Source of the DNA: DASRHK01 sp963776465
GTDB taxonomy: Bacteria > Pseudomonadota > Gammaproteobacteria > Nevskiales > Nevskiaceae
Direction of reading: 5' to 3'
NCBI GenBank assembly: GCA_963776465.1
Contig: CAVZMV010000002.1
Coordinates: forward strand, 1,922,001 to 1,986,000
DNA length: 64,000 bases
The translations under genes and the position numbers were made by a program. Within the stretch, counting starts at the first letter, position 1. Every line of letters starts with the position of its first letter. Below the pieces are notes generated by a model. The model was not told the origin of the DNA, did not search any database, and saw nothing but the letters and a program-made list of their open reading frames with translations. Positions 49,352 through 56,393 of the stretch are shown piece by piece.

Positions 49352-50986
49352 ATGGCCGACGAGCGCGTCAGTGCCCTGCTCTGCGAAATGGCCGAGCCGG
49401 CGAATCGCGTCGATGCAGCCAGCAAGCTCGCCCGCATCCTCGGTGCGGAAACACTGATCGTTTTCGTCCTCGACGAGGAAATCGGCCAGCTGCTGCCCGC
49501 GCGCGGCTTTCCGCAATCCGTCCCCGGCGGTGAAGGCTGGCGCGCTCTCACGGAGAAGATCCGGCAGCCCGGCGTTCACGCGGGAAGCGTCGCCTTCCCC
49601 GACGCCGAGCACCTGCAACCGGCTTGCGCGCTGGTTCTGAAGGACGCCTCGGCGTTCGTCCTGATCGGCGGCGCGCCGAGGCCCGAGGATTTGGATCAGG
49701 CATCCACCCATATCATCGCGGCGCTGTTACGGGCCGAGAGTCGGGCGACGGCCGCGGAGGCCCGAGCGTCCTCTGCCAAGGAGATGGCGCGGCATGCCGG
49801 CGCGCTGATGGCGGCAGTCGACGCCGCGCGCGCCGCCGCCGAGCAGGCGACCGGCGCTAAGAACGAGTTCCTTGCCATGCTCGGCCACGAGCTGCGTAAT
49901 CCGCTGTCGCCGATCGTGACCGCGCTGCAGCTGCTCAAGCTGCGCGGCGATTTCGAGAACCGCAACGAGCTCGGCGTCATCGAGCGCCAGGTCGACCATC
50001 TGGTCACGCTCGTCGACGACCTCATGGACGTCGCCCGGATCACGCGGGGGAAGGTGGAGCTCAAGCTGGAGGACGTCGAGCTCTCGCAGGTGGTGATCGC
50101 CGCGGTGGAGATGGCCAGCCCGCTGCTCGAGCGCCGCAGTCACTCTTTCACGCTCGATGTCCCGCGCACGGGATTGCGCCTGCGTGCGGATCTGCAACGG
50201 CTCAAGCAGATCATCGCCAACCTGCTGACCAACGCGGCCAAGTACACGGAGCCCGGCGGAGTCATCACCCTTCGCGCACGCCGCGAGGCGGGCGAGATCG
50301 CGCTGTCGGTCACCGACAACGGGATCGGCATGTCGCCGGAACTCGTTCCCAGGGTCTTCGAGCTGTTCGTCCAGAGCCAGCGCAGCTCGGATCGAAGGGA
50401 GGGCGGCCTGGGGATCGGCTTGGCGCTGGTCCGCAACCTCGTGCAGATGCACGGCGGCAGCGTGAGTGCCGAGAGCGCGGGCACCGGACTGGGGAGCAAG
50501 TTCACCGTGAGGCTGCCCCTGGCGACAACCGTGGATGCGCCGGTGACCGCGGGGTCGCAAGCGGCGACGCCGCTGACGCTCGAGGCGGTTGTGCGCCGCC
50601 GCATCCTGGTGGTGGACGACAACATCGACGCAGCGCAGACGCTCGCGTTTGTCCTGCGCGAAGTCGGGCATGAGGTCGCGGTGGCCCACGACGGGCCGAC
50701 GGCGCTGGAGGCTGCCGAATCGTTCGAGCCGGACGTTGCCATCCTCGACATCGGGTTGCCGGTGATGGACGGCTATGAACTGGCCCGCAAGCTGCGGATG
50801 TTCGCGAAGGCGCCACGCCTCGTCGCCCTGACCGGGTATGGCCAGCCCCAGGATAAGTCGAGAAGCGCGGCCGCGGGTTTCGACTATCACCTGCTCAAGC
50901 CGGTGGACACCGAGCGGATACTGGCGGCCATTGGGGAGATCCGCTCCGGGGGCGCGGGGGACGGCCGCTCCTCCGCCGACCACTGA
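49352..50986 (+). CDS. Hybrid sensor histidine kinase with C-terminal receiver domain
   Basis: 544 residues, cytoplasmic. Residues 1-125 resemble a weak GAF-like sensor; 130-170 is a coiled linker. The phosphoacceptor is His179 in MLGHELRNPLSPI; the ATPase shows the N box NLLTNAAKYT, the G1 box DNGIGM and the G2 box GGLGIGLALV. The receiver domain (about 415-540) has Asp423, the phosphoacceptor Asp466 (DIGLPVMDGYE), Thr494 and Lys516. No DNA-binding domain is attached, so the phosphate must pass to another protein or the receiver is self-regulating. Paired with the FIST gene upstream. Confidence 0.9.
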   Translation: MADERVSALLCEMAEPANRVDAASKLARILGAETLIVFVLDEEIGQLLPARGFPQSVPGGEGWRALTEKIRQPGVHAGSVAFPDAEHLQPACALVLKDASAFVLIGGAPRPEDLDQASTHIIAALLRAESRATAAEARASSAKEMARHAGALMAAVDAARAAAEQATGAKNEFLAMLGHELRNPLSPIVTALQLLKLRGDFENRNELGVIERQVDHLVTLVDDLMDVARITRGKVELKLEDVELSQVVIAAVEMASPLLERRSHSFTLDVPRTGLRLRADLQRLKQIIANLLTNAAKYTEPGGVITLRARREAGEIALSVTDNGIGMSPELVPRVFELFVQSQRSSDRREGGLGIGLALVRNLVQMHGGSVSAESAGTGLGSKFTVRLPLATTVDAPVTAGSQAATPLTLEAVVRRRILVVDDNIDAAQTLAFVLREVGHEVAVAHDGPTALEAAESFEPDVAILDIGLPVMDGYELARKLRMFAKAPRLVALTGYGQPQDKSRSAAAGFDYHLLKPVDTERILAAIGEIRSGGAGDGRSSADH

Positions 50987-51061
50987 CCGGACATGCGTGC
51001 GCGACGAGGATAGCGGACGTGTGCTGCCGTCCCCTTCCGGCCGAGCAGCGATTGGGTAGTT

Positions 51062-51379
51062 TCAGCCGCTGACCGGACGTTCAACTTGGATTTCCATTTG
51101 CTCGGCCATCTCAAGTGCGTCGTCGACCTCGATTCCAGGGTATCGGACGATGCCTTCCAGCTTGGTATGGCCGAGCAGTAGCTGCACTGCGCGCAGGTTC
51201 TTCGTCTTGCGGTAGATCAATGCCGCTTTCGTCCGCCGCAGCGAGTGCGTGGCGTACGAATGCCGATCCAGACCCGGCCTTTCCCCCAGCCTTGGACGAT
51301 CCTCTCGCGACCATTGCACCTCAAGACTGCCGTTGAGAGAAAAGCTCGGCCTCGTGTAAGCCGAGAATGGCATAGCCAA
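51062..51379 (-). pseudogene. Tyrosine recombinase (phage-type integrase) C-terminal remnant
   Basis: The downstream two-thirds of this 105-codon frame encodes ATHSLRRTKAALIYRKTK, LRAVQLLLGHTKLEG and IVRYPGIEVDDALEMAEQ, the C-terminal catalytic block of an integrase: Arg of HSLRR, His of LLGHT and the nucleophile Tyr of VRY. The N-terminal core-binding and first catalytic Arg regions are absent, and the first 25 codons look unrelated. It is therefore a truncated relic of a mobile element. It lies 12 bp behind rpoE, in the place where rseA would usually be. Confidence 0.75.
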
Positions 51380-51391
51380 AGGGGTGCGACG

Positions 51392-52045
51392 CTAGTTCGT
51401 CAGGAGCTTGATCACCGCGTCCACCGTCTCGCGCGCCCTGAAGATTCGGGAGCGAACCGTGCCGATCGGACAATCCATCACCTCGGCGATTTCCTCGTAG
51501 GACAACCCCTCCAGCTCGCGCAGGGTGATGGCCTGGCGCAGATCCCGCGGCAGCTGGGCGATGGTCTCGGCCACCTTGTGCTTGATCTCCTCGGTCAGCG
51601 CCTGGGCTTCGGGAGTGTTGACGTCGGACAGGTGGCCGGTGTGGCCGTACTGCTCGGCGTCCTGCACGTCGATGTCGTGGTCGGCCGGGCGGCGGCCGCG
51701 CGAGACCAGGTGGTTCTTGGCGGTGTTGATGCCGATGCGGTAGAGCCACGTATAGAACTGCGACTGGCCGCGGAAGCCGTTGAGGGCCCGGTAGGCCTTG
51801 ATGAAGGTTTCCTGAGCGACGTCGGCAGCGTCGCCGTCACCGACCAGACGGCTGACGAGTTGCACGATCTTGGAGTGGTACTTGCGAACCAGGATCTCGA
51901 AAGCCCGCGGCTCTCCTTGTTGGGCGGACGCGACGAGTTGTTCGTCGAGTTGTTCTTCGCTCACTCGCGAATGGGCGGCAAACGAATGCAGTCTCAACTG
52001 CCCGCCACAAGGTTGTGCAGCCGAAGGACTAATCAAGGTGCTCAT
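51392..52045 (-). CDS. rpoE: RNA polymerase sigma factor RpoE (ECF family)
   Basis: 217 residues from ATG 52045 (CGAGG upstream). Region 2: GEPRAFEILVRKYHSKIVQLVSRLVGDGDAADVAQETFIKAYRAL and FYTWLYRIGINTAKNHLVSRGRRP; region 4: LPRDLRQAITLRELEGLSYEEIAEVMDCPIGTVRSRIFRARE. This is the envelope-stress sigma factor type of gammaproteobacteria. It has about 27 more residues at the N-terminus than usual; a GTG at VSEEQLDEQL would give the normal start. RpoE is normally followed by the anti-sigma genes rseA and rseB; here an integrase relic follows directly, so control of this sigma factor may differ or the anti-sigma genes are elsewhere. Confidence 0.92.
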   Translation of the reverse strand: MSTLISPSAAQPCGGQLRLHSFAAHSRVSEEQLDEQLVASAQQGEPRAFEILVRKYHSKIVQLVSRLVGDGDAADVAQETFIKAYRALNGFRGQSQFYTWLYRIGINTAKNHLVSRGRRPADHDIDVQDAEQYGHTGHLSDVNTPEAQALTEEIKHKVAETIAQLPRDLRQAITLRELEGLSYEEIAEVMDCPIGTVRSRIFRARETVDAVIKLLTN

Positions 52046-52350
52046 GGCAACCTCGGTGTAGCAGCTTCGCGACTTCTTTGCTGCGCCGTCTGGTGCGCAT
52101 GTTGTTCTCCTGTTCGCTTGCTCGATATCCCACAGCAAGCATCGTGACAGCAAGCATCGTGCCGCAGCTTGGATTGCAGCCGTCGGGCGACATCGGCTCG
52201 TCTTTCAGCGCAACAGGCTGCGAAACGCACGGACTGAGCAGCGAGTTTGGCGCGATGCATTGCGGATCGCGCGCGTGTCCCTCTCTTGGAAGACGATCTA
52301 GGGCGAGCCGCTACCGCGGGTGGTGACCGGGCCCTGGCTGCGGCAGAGAC

Positions 52351-52605
52351 TCAGCGACCTTCGCGAGACAGTGCAGATTGGTTGTACGACCTCCATTCCT
52401 GCACGGCACCGTCGCGGCGATGAACGACTAGGAGCCCTCCGCGTTTCTCGACGTGTTGTGAGCTCTCGGAGAGGCCTTGGCGACGGCTCCGGTAGTCCCG
52501 TACCACCCTTCCGGATGCGTCATGGATGAGGCTCCAGGCGCTGGATCGCAGTTGAAAGCGGAACACGGACATGGGCGTATTCAGGTTGATGGCGGCCCAA
52601 TACAC
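52351..52605 (-). CDS. Short DUF2188-like frame (doubtful)
   Basis: 84 codons from a GTG at 52605 (or ATG 52572, 73 codons). SGRVVRDYRSRRQG, a variable middle and RGGLLVVHRRDGAVQEWRSYN resemble DUF2188 proteins, small proteins with a WxVR start and a GELVVHGRDGRI-type end. The initial Trp-Val motif is degraded and no ribosome-binding site is seen, so it may be a decayed copy. Confidence 0.35.
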   Translation of the reverse strand: MYWAAINLNTPMSVFRFQLRSSAWSLIHDASGRVVRDYRSRRQGLSESSQHVEKRGGLLVVHRRDGAVQEWRSYNQSALSREGR

Positions 52606-52745
52606 CGAGCAACTGGCGTGCCACCCGCCGCGAGCTCGAAAGCACCTGCTAGAGACAGATGGTTGTCAGTGGCCGCGTGCGCGAGGCGCAACGCCGCGAT
52701 GGCTGACCGCTTCTGGCCGGTCGGTCAACGGAAGGCCCGTTGAAT

Positions 52746-52769
52746 GTCCGCTAAGGAAACGAAGCGGAC
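52746..52769. terminator. Hairpin without T-run
   Basis: GTCCGCT (52746-52752) pairs with AGCGGAC (52763-52769) around a 10-base loop. No T-run follows. The motif resembles dispersed non-coding palindromes. Confidence 0.3.
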
Positions 52770-52861
52770 CGTTGAGACCCGGCGGCCGTTGCACCATCGA
52801 CGTGCTCATTCGGCACCTTGCACATCCCTGTGCGGCGCTTGCGGCCCGATAGAATCGCGGC

Positions 52862-53623
52862 ATGGAACCGACTGCGGCGTCCGTGCTCAAGCTCATCTCC
52901 GGATGGAGATGGTTTGGCTACGCGCCGCCTGAAGCGCAGCGCTGGTTAGCCGACCGGGCGACTGTCGAGCGCATCGCCAAGGGACAGATCGTTTACACGC
53001 CGGGCATGCCGGCCACGGCCATCTACGGCGTGATGGCCGGGCTCTTCCGGATCTACGTGACCACGCCGCGGGGCGACGAGATCACGCTGGAGGAAGTGGT
53101 GCGCGGCGGCTGGTTCCCGCACATGGCGCCGGTCGACAAGCCGAAATACATCGGCAACTGCGTGTGCCTGGAGGACAGCACCGTCGTGGTCATTCCGATC
53201 GCGGTGCTCACGGAATTCGCGGAGCGCTGGCCGGGCCTGTTCCGCGGCCTGTATCACGAGTTCATCGACCGGGTCGGGGTGATCCTGGGCCGGATCGAGC
53301 TCCTCTCCCTGCACAATCTCAACGTTCGCCTTGCCGTGTATCTGCTGCGCATGGCGCACCTGCGCGGCGTCAAAGGCAAGGACGGCTCTATCTTCATCGC
53401 GGCGCACGACAGCCAGACGGAGATCGGCGCGCGCGTCGGCGGCACGCGCCAGCGCGTCAACAAGATCCTCAAGGACTGGTCGAAGAAGGGCATCGTCGAG
53501 CTGCGCAAGGACGGCACGCGCATCCTGGACATGCGCCAGCTGACGTCGGACGTGCAGCGATCGGGATTCGAGCTGGAGAGCTATCTCGCCGGCTGGCACG
53601 GCGGCTGGCAAGGCACCAAGTGA
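52862..53623 (+). CDS. Crp/Fnr-family transcriptional regulator
   Basis: 253 residues. An N-terminal cyclic-nucleotide-binding-like beta-roll (ERIAKGQIVYTPGMPATAIYGVMAGLFRIYVTTPRGDEITL) leads to a long dimer helix and a winged helix-turn-helix (HDSQTEIGARVGGTRQRVNKILKDWSKKGIVEL). The phosphate-binding cassette residues for cAMP are not obvious and there are no N-terminal FNR cysteines, so the signal is unknown. Single gene, convergent with the DUF1330-like gene by 13 bp. Its position near operator site 4 does not tie it to that palindrome, which does not look like a Crp site (TGTGA-N6-TCACA). Confidence 0.87.
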   Translation: MEPTAASVLKLISGWRWFGYAPPEAQRWLADRATVERIAKGQIVYTPGMPATAIYGVMAGLFRIYVTTPRGDEITLEEVVRGGWFPHMAPVDKPKYIGNCVCLEDSTVVVIPIAVLTEFAERWPGLFRGLYHEFIDRVGVILGRIELLSLHNLNVRLAVYLLRMAHLRGVKGKDGSIFIAAHDSQTEIGARVGGTRQRVNKILKDWSKKGIVELRKDGTRILDMRQLTSDVQRSGFELESYLAGWHGGWQGTK

Positions 53624-53636
53624 GCGAGCCTGCGCG

Positions 53637-54458
53637 TCACTTGCGCCAGACGAACTCGCTCTCCGGCACCGTCACCAGCAGCCCCTGACCCTGCTCGGCG
53701 AGCCCGGCCTCGCGGTCGTGCAGCGCCTTGCGGTAACGCTTCAGCGACGCCATGAACGCGAACGCGCGCCGGCCGGGGTACTGCATCAGCGCGAACTCGT
53801 CCCAGCGGCCGACGCCCGGATCGCCGCCGTTGCCGATCAGCGTCTGCAGGTAGCGGCCCGCGTAGAGGAGCTTGGCGCCGATGCTGTGCGTGACGACGAG
53901 CGCGACCTTGCCGTAGCGGTAGTAGGCGGCGCGGCCGCCGCCCGGATTGAACTTGAGCCAGTTGATCATCACCACCGGCGCGTCCTGCGTCGCATGGTGC
54001 TTCAATTCGGCGACGGCCTCGCGCGACGGCATGACGCTGCTGGTGCCGACGCCCGGCTCCTCGGACTCGTCGACGCTGTTGTCGAACGGCCAGAGCGGCA
54101 GCAGCCAGGCGAGCACGCGTGAGATCAGCACGACGCTGCGCGGCTGCGCTGTGGCCGCCTCGACCTGCAGCGCGCTGAACGTCCCGACGCGCCCCAGCGC
54201 CTCGGCGAACGCGGTGGCGTCGCCGCGTCGCGGGAAGTGCAGCAGGCACGCGTGCTCGAAGCCGCCGACGGGGCCGACGAATACCTGCGCTTCGCGCGCG
54301 GCCCAGGTCAGCGAGCCGTTGTGGTGCGTCGCAAGCGCCTTCAAATCGGCGCGCACGGCGCGCCCTACGGAATACTGCAGGAGGAGCACGACGGGACGCT
54401 CGGCGTCGCGACGATTGAAAACCTCGAGCTGCGCCGCGGAGGCTGCGAACGCCGTCAT
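53637..54458 (-). CDS. DUF1330/dabb-like protein, possibly duplicated domain
   Basis: 273 residues from ATG 54458, overlapping the MBL gene stop (ATGA); longer frames cross that gene. The C-terminal half has VVMINWLKFNPGGGRAAYYRYGKVA and GRWDEFALMQYPGRRAFAFMASL, the DUF1330 pattern of a dimeric alpha-beta barrel. The N-terminal half (VVLLLQYSV, FEHACLLHFPRRGDATAFAEAL) looks like a second, degenerate copy, with a hydrophobic stretch between them (VLISRVLAWLLPLWPF) that may be a membrane helix. The segment VGRAVRA is encoded by a family D repeat. Second gene of a leftward unit controlled by operator site 4; function unknown. Confidence 0.7.
   Translation of the reverse strand: MTAFAASAAQLEVFNRRDAERPVVLLLQYSVGRAVRADLKALATHHNGSLTWAAREAQVFVGPVGGFEHACLLHFPRRGDATAFAEALGRVGTFSALQVEAATAQPRSVVLISRVLAWLLPLWPFDNSVDESEEPGVGTSSVMPSREAVAELKHHATQDAPVVMINWLKFNPGGGRAAYYRYGKVALVVTHSIGAKLLYAGRYLQTLIGNGGDPGVGRWDEFALMQYPGRRAFAFMASLKRYRKALHDREAGLAEQGQGLLVTVPESEFVWRK
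54348..54368 (-). repeat. Family D 21-bp repeat inside a gene (inverted)
   Basis: One difference from the other copies (G for A at the centre, minus-strand view). Read in frame as VGRAVRA in the DUF1330-like protein. Confidence 0.75.
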
Positions 54459-55531
54459 AGCCGTTTGCCGACCTTGATCGCCTGGCTGTTGGCCGGCAGG
54501 TCGATCCAGGTGCCGTCGCGTCCGACGGTGACGCCGCCGTCGTAGACCTTCGACACGCCCTTGACGAACATGCGCTCCATCGGCCGGTAGGGCAGCGCCG
54601 GCACCAGGTGGTAGTAGAGGAGGTGCTTCACGTGCGCGTCGCGCGCGATCTCGGCGGCCTGGATCGGCGTCGTGTGGTAGTTGAGGATGTCGCGCGTGAT
54701 CTGCGCGAGGTTGGCCGCGCCCGCCTCCGTCGCGCCGCGCGTCATGATGTCGACGAGCTCGGGATTGAGCGCCTCGTGCACCAGCAGGTCGGCGCCCTCG
54801 GCGAACTTCTGCAGGTTGGCGGACTTCACCGTGTCGCCGGAGATGACGACGCTGCGCCCCTGGTAGTCGAAGCGATAGCCCACCGCAGGCGTGATCGGCA
54901 GGTGCGACACCGCGAATGCCGTGACCTTCAGGCCGTCGGCTTCGAGCACTACTACGCTCTGGCCTTCCGCCGGCAATGCGAACGGCGCGGCGACGCCGCC
55001 GGCGCCGTCGGGCGGAATGACCTTCGGACCGTGATGCGCGACCCGATACTGATCGTCGAGCGCGTAAGCCATGTTGAAGCCGGCGACGACGTCGGCCACG
55101 CCCGGCGGTCCGTGCACCGGCATCGGCGCGGTGTGACTGCCGCCGGCCCAGCGCTGCATCAGAAGCTCGCCCAGGCCGTCGATGTGATCGGAATGGAAGT
55201 GCGTGAGGAACACGTCCTCGACGCGGCTCATCGGCACGCCGATGGGCCCGATGCGGCGCACTGCGCCGGAGCCCACGTCGACCACCATCACGCGCTGCCC
55301 GGCGATGACCAGCACGCACGGTCCCGAGCGGGTCGGATCGGGCAGGGGCGAGCCGGCGCCGCAGAGCACGACGTTGAGGCCGTCGTTCATCTCGGCGAAG
55401 GCCGCGCCGGAGAGGTTGCGCGCGACCTGCTTCTGCATCGCGGCGGCGAGGAGCTTGTCCCCGAACAGCGCGAACGCACCGCCGACCAGCAGGCCCAGAA
55501 CGAATGCAGCGATCACGATCTTCTTGAGCAT
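54455..55531 (-). CDS. MBL-fold metallohydrolase, membrane-anchored
   Basis: 358 residues. An uncleaved N-terminal membrane segment (about 4-23) places the enzyme in the periplasm. THFHSDHIDGL supplies zinc ligands His111, His113, Asp115 and His116; SHLPITPAVGYRF, SGDTVKS (bridging Asp) and YYHLVP (final His) complete a binuclear site. The order fits RNase Z/arylsulfatase-like or lactonase-like branches of the metallo-beta-lactamase fold, not true beta-lactamases. Hydrolysis of an ester or lactone is likely; the substrate cannot be read. First gene of a unit with the DUF1330-like protein, divergent from the PPIase gene over operator site 4. Confidence 0.85.
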   Translation of the reverse strand: MLKKIVIAAFVLGLLVGGAFALFGDKLLAAAMQKQVARNLSGAAFAEMNDGLNVVLCGAGSPLPDPTRSGPCVLVIAGQRVMVVDVGSGAVRRIGPIGVPMSRVEDVFLTHFHSDHIDGLGELLMQRWAGGSHTAPMPVHGPPGVADVVAGFNMAYALDDQYRVAHHGPKVIPPDGAGGVAAPFALPAEGQSVVVLEADGLKVTAFAVSHLPITPAVGYRFDYQGRSVVISGDTVKSANLQKFAEGADLLVHEALNPELVDIMTRGATEAGAANLAQITRDILNYHTTPIQAAEIARDAHVKHLLYYHLVPALPYRPMERMFVKGVSKVYDGGVTVGRDGTWIDLPANSQAIKVGKRL

Positions 55532-55561
55532 GGGACGGGCGCGCAGAGGGTGGGCGGCGCG

Positions 55562-55591
55562 TATCTGACCACATTGTTTACATGTTGTCTA
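55562..55591. promoter_or_regulatory. Divergent promoter with operator site 4
   Basis: Plus-strand bases 55577-55591 read TTTACATGTTGTCTA, 12 of 15 matches to the consensus palindrome. Leftward, TAGACA (55591-55586), 18 bp and CAGATA (55567-55562) hold the same register as sites 1 and 3, though both boxes are weaker. It lies between the MBL gene and the PPIase gene. Confidence 0.6.
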
Positions 55592-55622
55592 ATTCATGCG
55601 GCGACGGCACAATGGCGACCAC

Positions 55623-56393
55623 ATGAACCAGGCTGCGATTCCACGGACGCTGCTGATCCTCGGCCTCCTCGGCGGCGTCGCCGCGGCTGCGGCAGGGCTC
55701 GTCGGCGGCGGCCCTGAGCGATTGCCTGCGCAGGCCGTGGCGATGGTCAACCACCGGCCGATCCTGCGCGACGCCTGGCTACGGGCCGTTGCTGCCGTCG
55801 CCTCGGAGCGGCGTGCCCCGCTTACGGCCGAGGACCAGCGCCACATCCTCGACCGGCTGATCGACGAGGAGCTGCTGGTGCAGCACGGCATCGCCATGGG
55901 CCTGCCCGAGCACGACGGCCGCATCCGCAGCGAGCTCGTCTCGCAGGTGATGCAGACGGCGACCGCCGGAGCGGCCGGCGCAGACGAAGCCGCACTGCGG
56001 CAGTTCTACGCCGACAACCAATCCTTCTTCGCCGCACCGGCGCGGCTGCGCATCGCCGCGTGGCGCGAGCTCGCCGACGGCACCCGCGCGGAATACACGC
56101 CGCCCATTCCGGACGCGCTCTTGCCGCCGTCGACACTGCAGAACTATCTCGGTCCTCGCCTGACGGCCAGAGCGCTGACGCTTCCGGTGGGCCAGCGCAC
56201 CGAGCCGATCGGCGACGGTCGCTTCGTCCTCGAGTCGCTGGAGGTGCAGCCGGGCGCCGCGCCGCCGTTCGAGCAGATCCGCGAACAGGTGCGGGTGGAA
56301 GCCAGGCGCCGCGCTGACGAGGCGGCGGTGCGCGCGTTGCTGGCCAATCTGCGTCGATCCGGCAACGTCATTGTCGAGAGTGATTTGCCGTGA
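55623..56393 (+). CDS. SurA/PpiC-like peptidyl-prolyl isomerase family protein
   Basis: 256 residues from ATG 55623. An N-terminal membrane/signal segment (about 6-28) is followed by MVNHRPILRDAWLRAVAAVASERRAPLTAEDQRHILDRLIDEELLVQHGIAMGL, the SurA_N-like chaperone helix pattern. FYADNQSFFAAPARLRIAAW begins the rotamase-like region, which is short and divergent. Periplasmic chaperone activity is likelier than catalysis. The next gene starts at the overlapping GTGA and encodes a HupE/UreJ-like membrane protein; together with the DUF3604 gene they form a cassette, suggesting that this protein folds or presents one of the other two products. Confidence 0.75.
   Translation: MNQAAIPRTLLILGLLGGVAAAAAGLVGGGPERLPAQAVAMVNHRPILRDAWLRAVAAVASERRAPLTAEDQRHILDRLIDEELLVQHGIAMGLPEHDGRIRSELVSQVMQTATAGAAGADEAALRQFYADNQSFFAAPARLRIAAWRELADGTRAEYTPPIPDALLPPSTLQNYLGPRLTARALTLPVGQRTEPIGDGRFVLESLEVQPGAAPPFEQIREQVRVEARRRADEAAVRALLANLRRSGNVIVESDLP

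Larger units (their letters stand above)
52046..52861. other. Gene-poor, degenerate stretch between rpoE and the Crp-type gene
   Basis: No convincing long gene. It holds a tandem 15-bp repeat (ACAGCAAGCATCGTG twice, near 52132-52161), a possible short DUF2188-like frame, a hairpin at 52746-52769, and several overlapping short frames without start signals. With the integrase relic nearby it looks like scar DNA from a lost element. Confidence 0.5.

Noticed and set aside
51062..51379. A functional phage integrase
   Set aside because: Only the C-terminal catalytic block is present; the core-binding domain and first catalytic Arg are missing, and no att sites or other phage genes are nearby.
52571..52852. 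Small plus-strand frames between rpoE and the Crp-type gene
   Set aside because: No ribosome site, no recognisable domain, and overlapping contradictory frames in a degenerate region.
55562..55591. Operator site 4 as a Crp site for the nearby Crp/Fnr gene
   Set aside because: The site lacks the TGTGA-N6-TCACA pattern and matches the palindrome found at the three other loci better.
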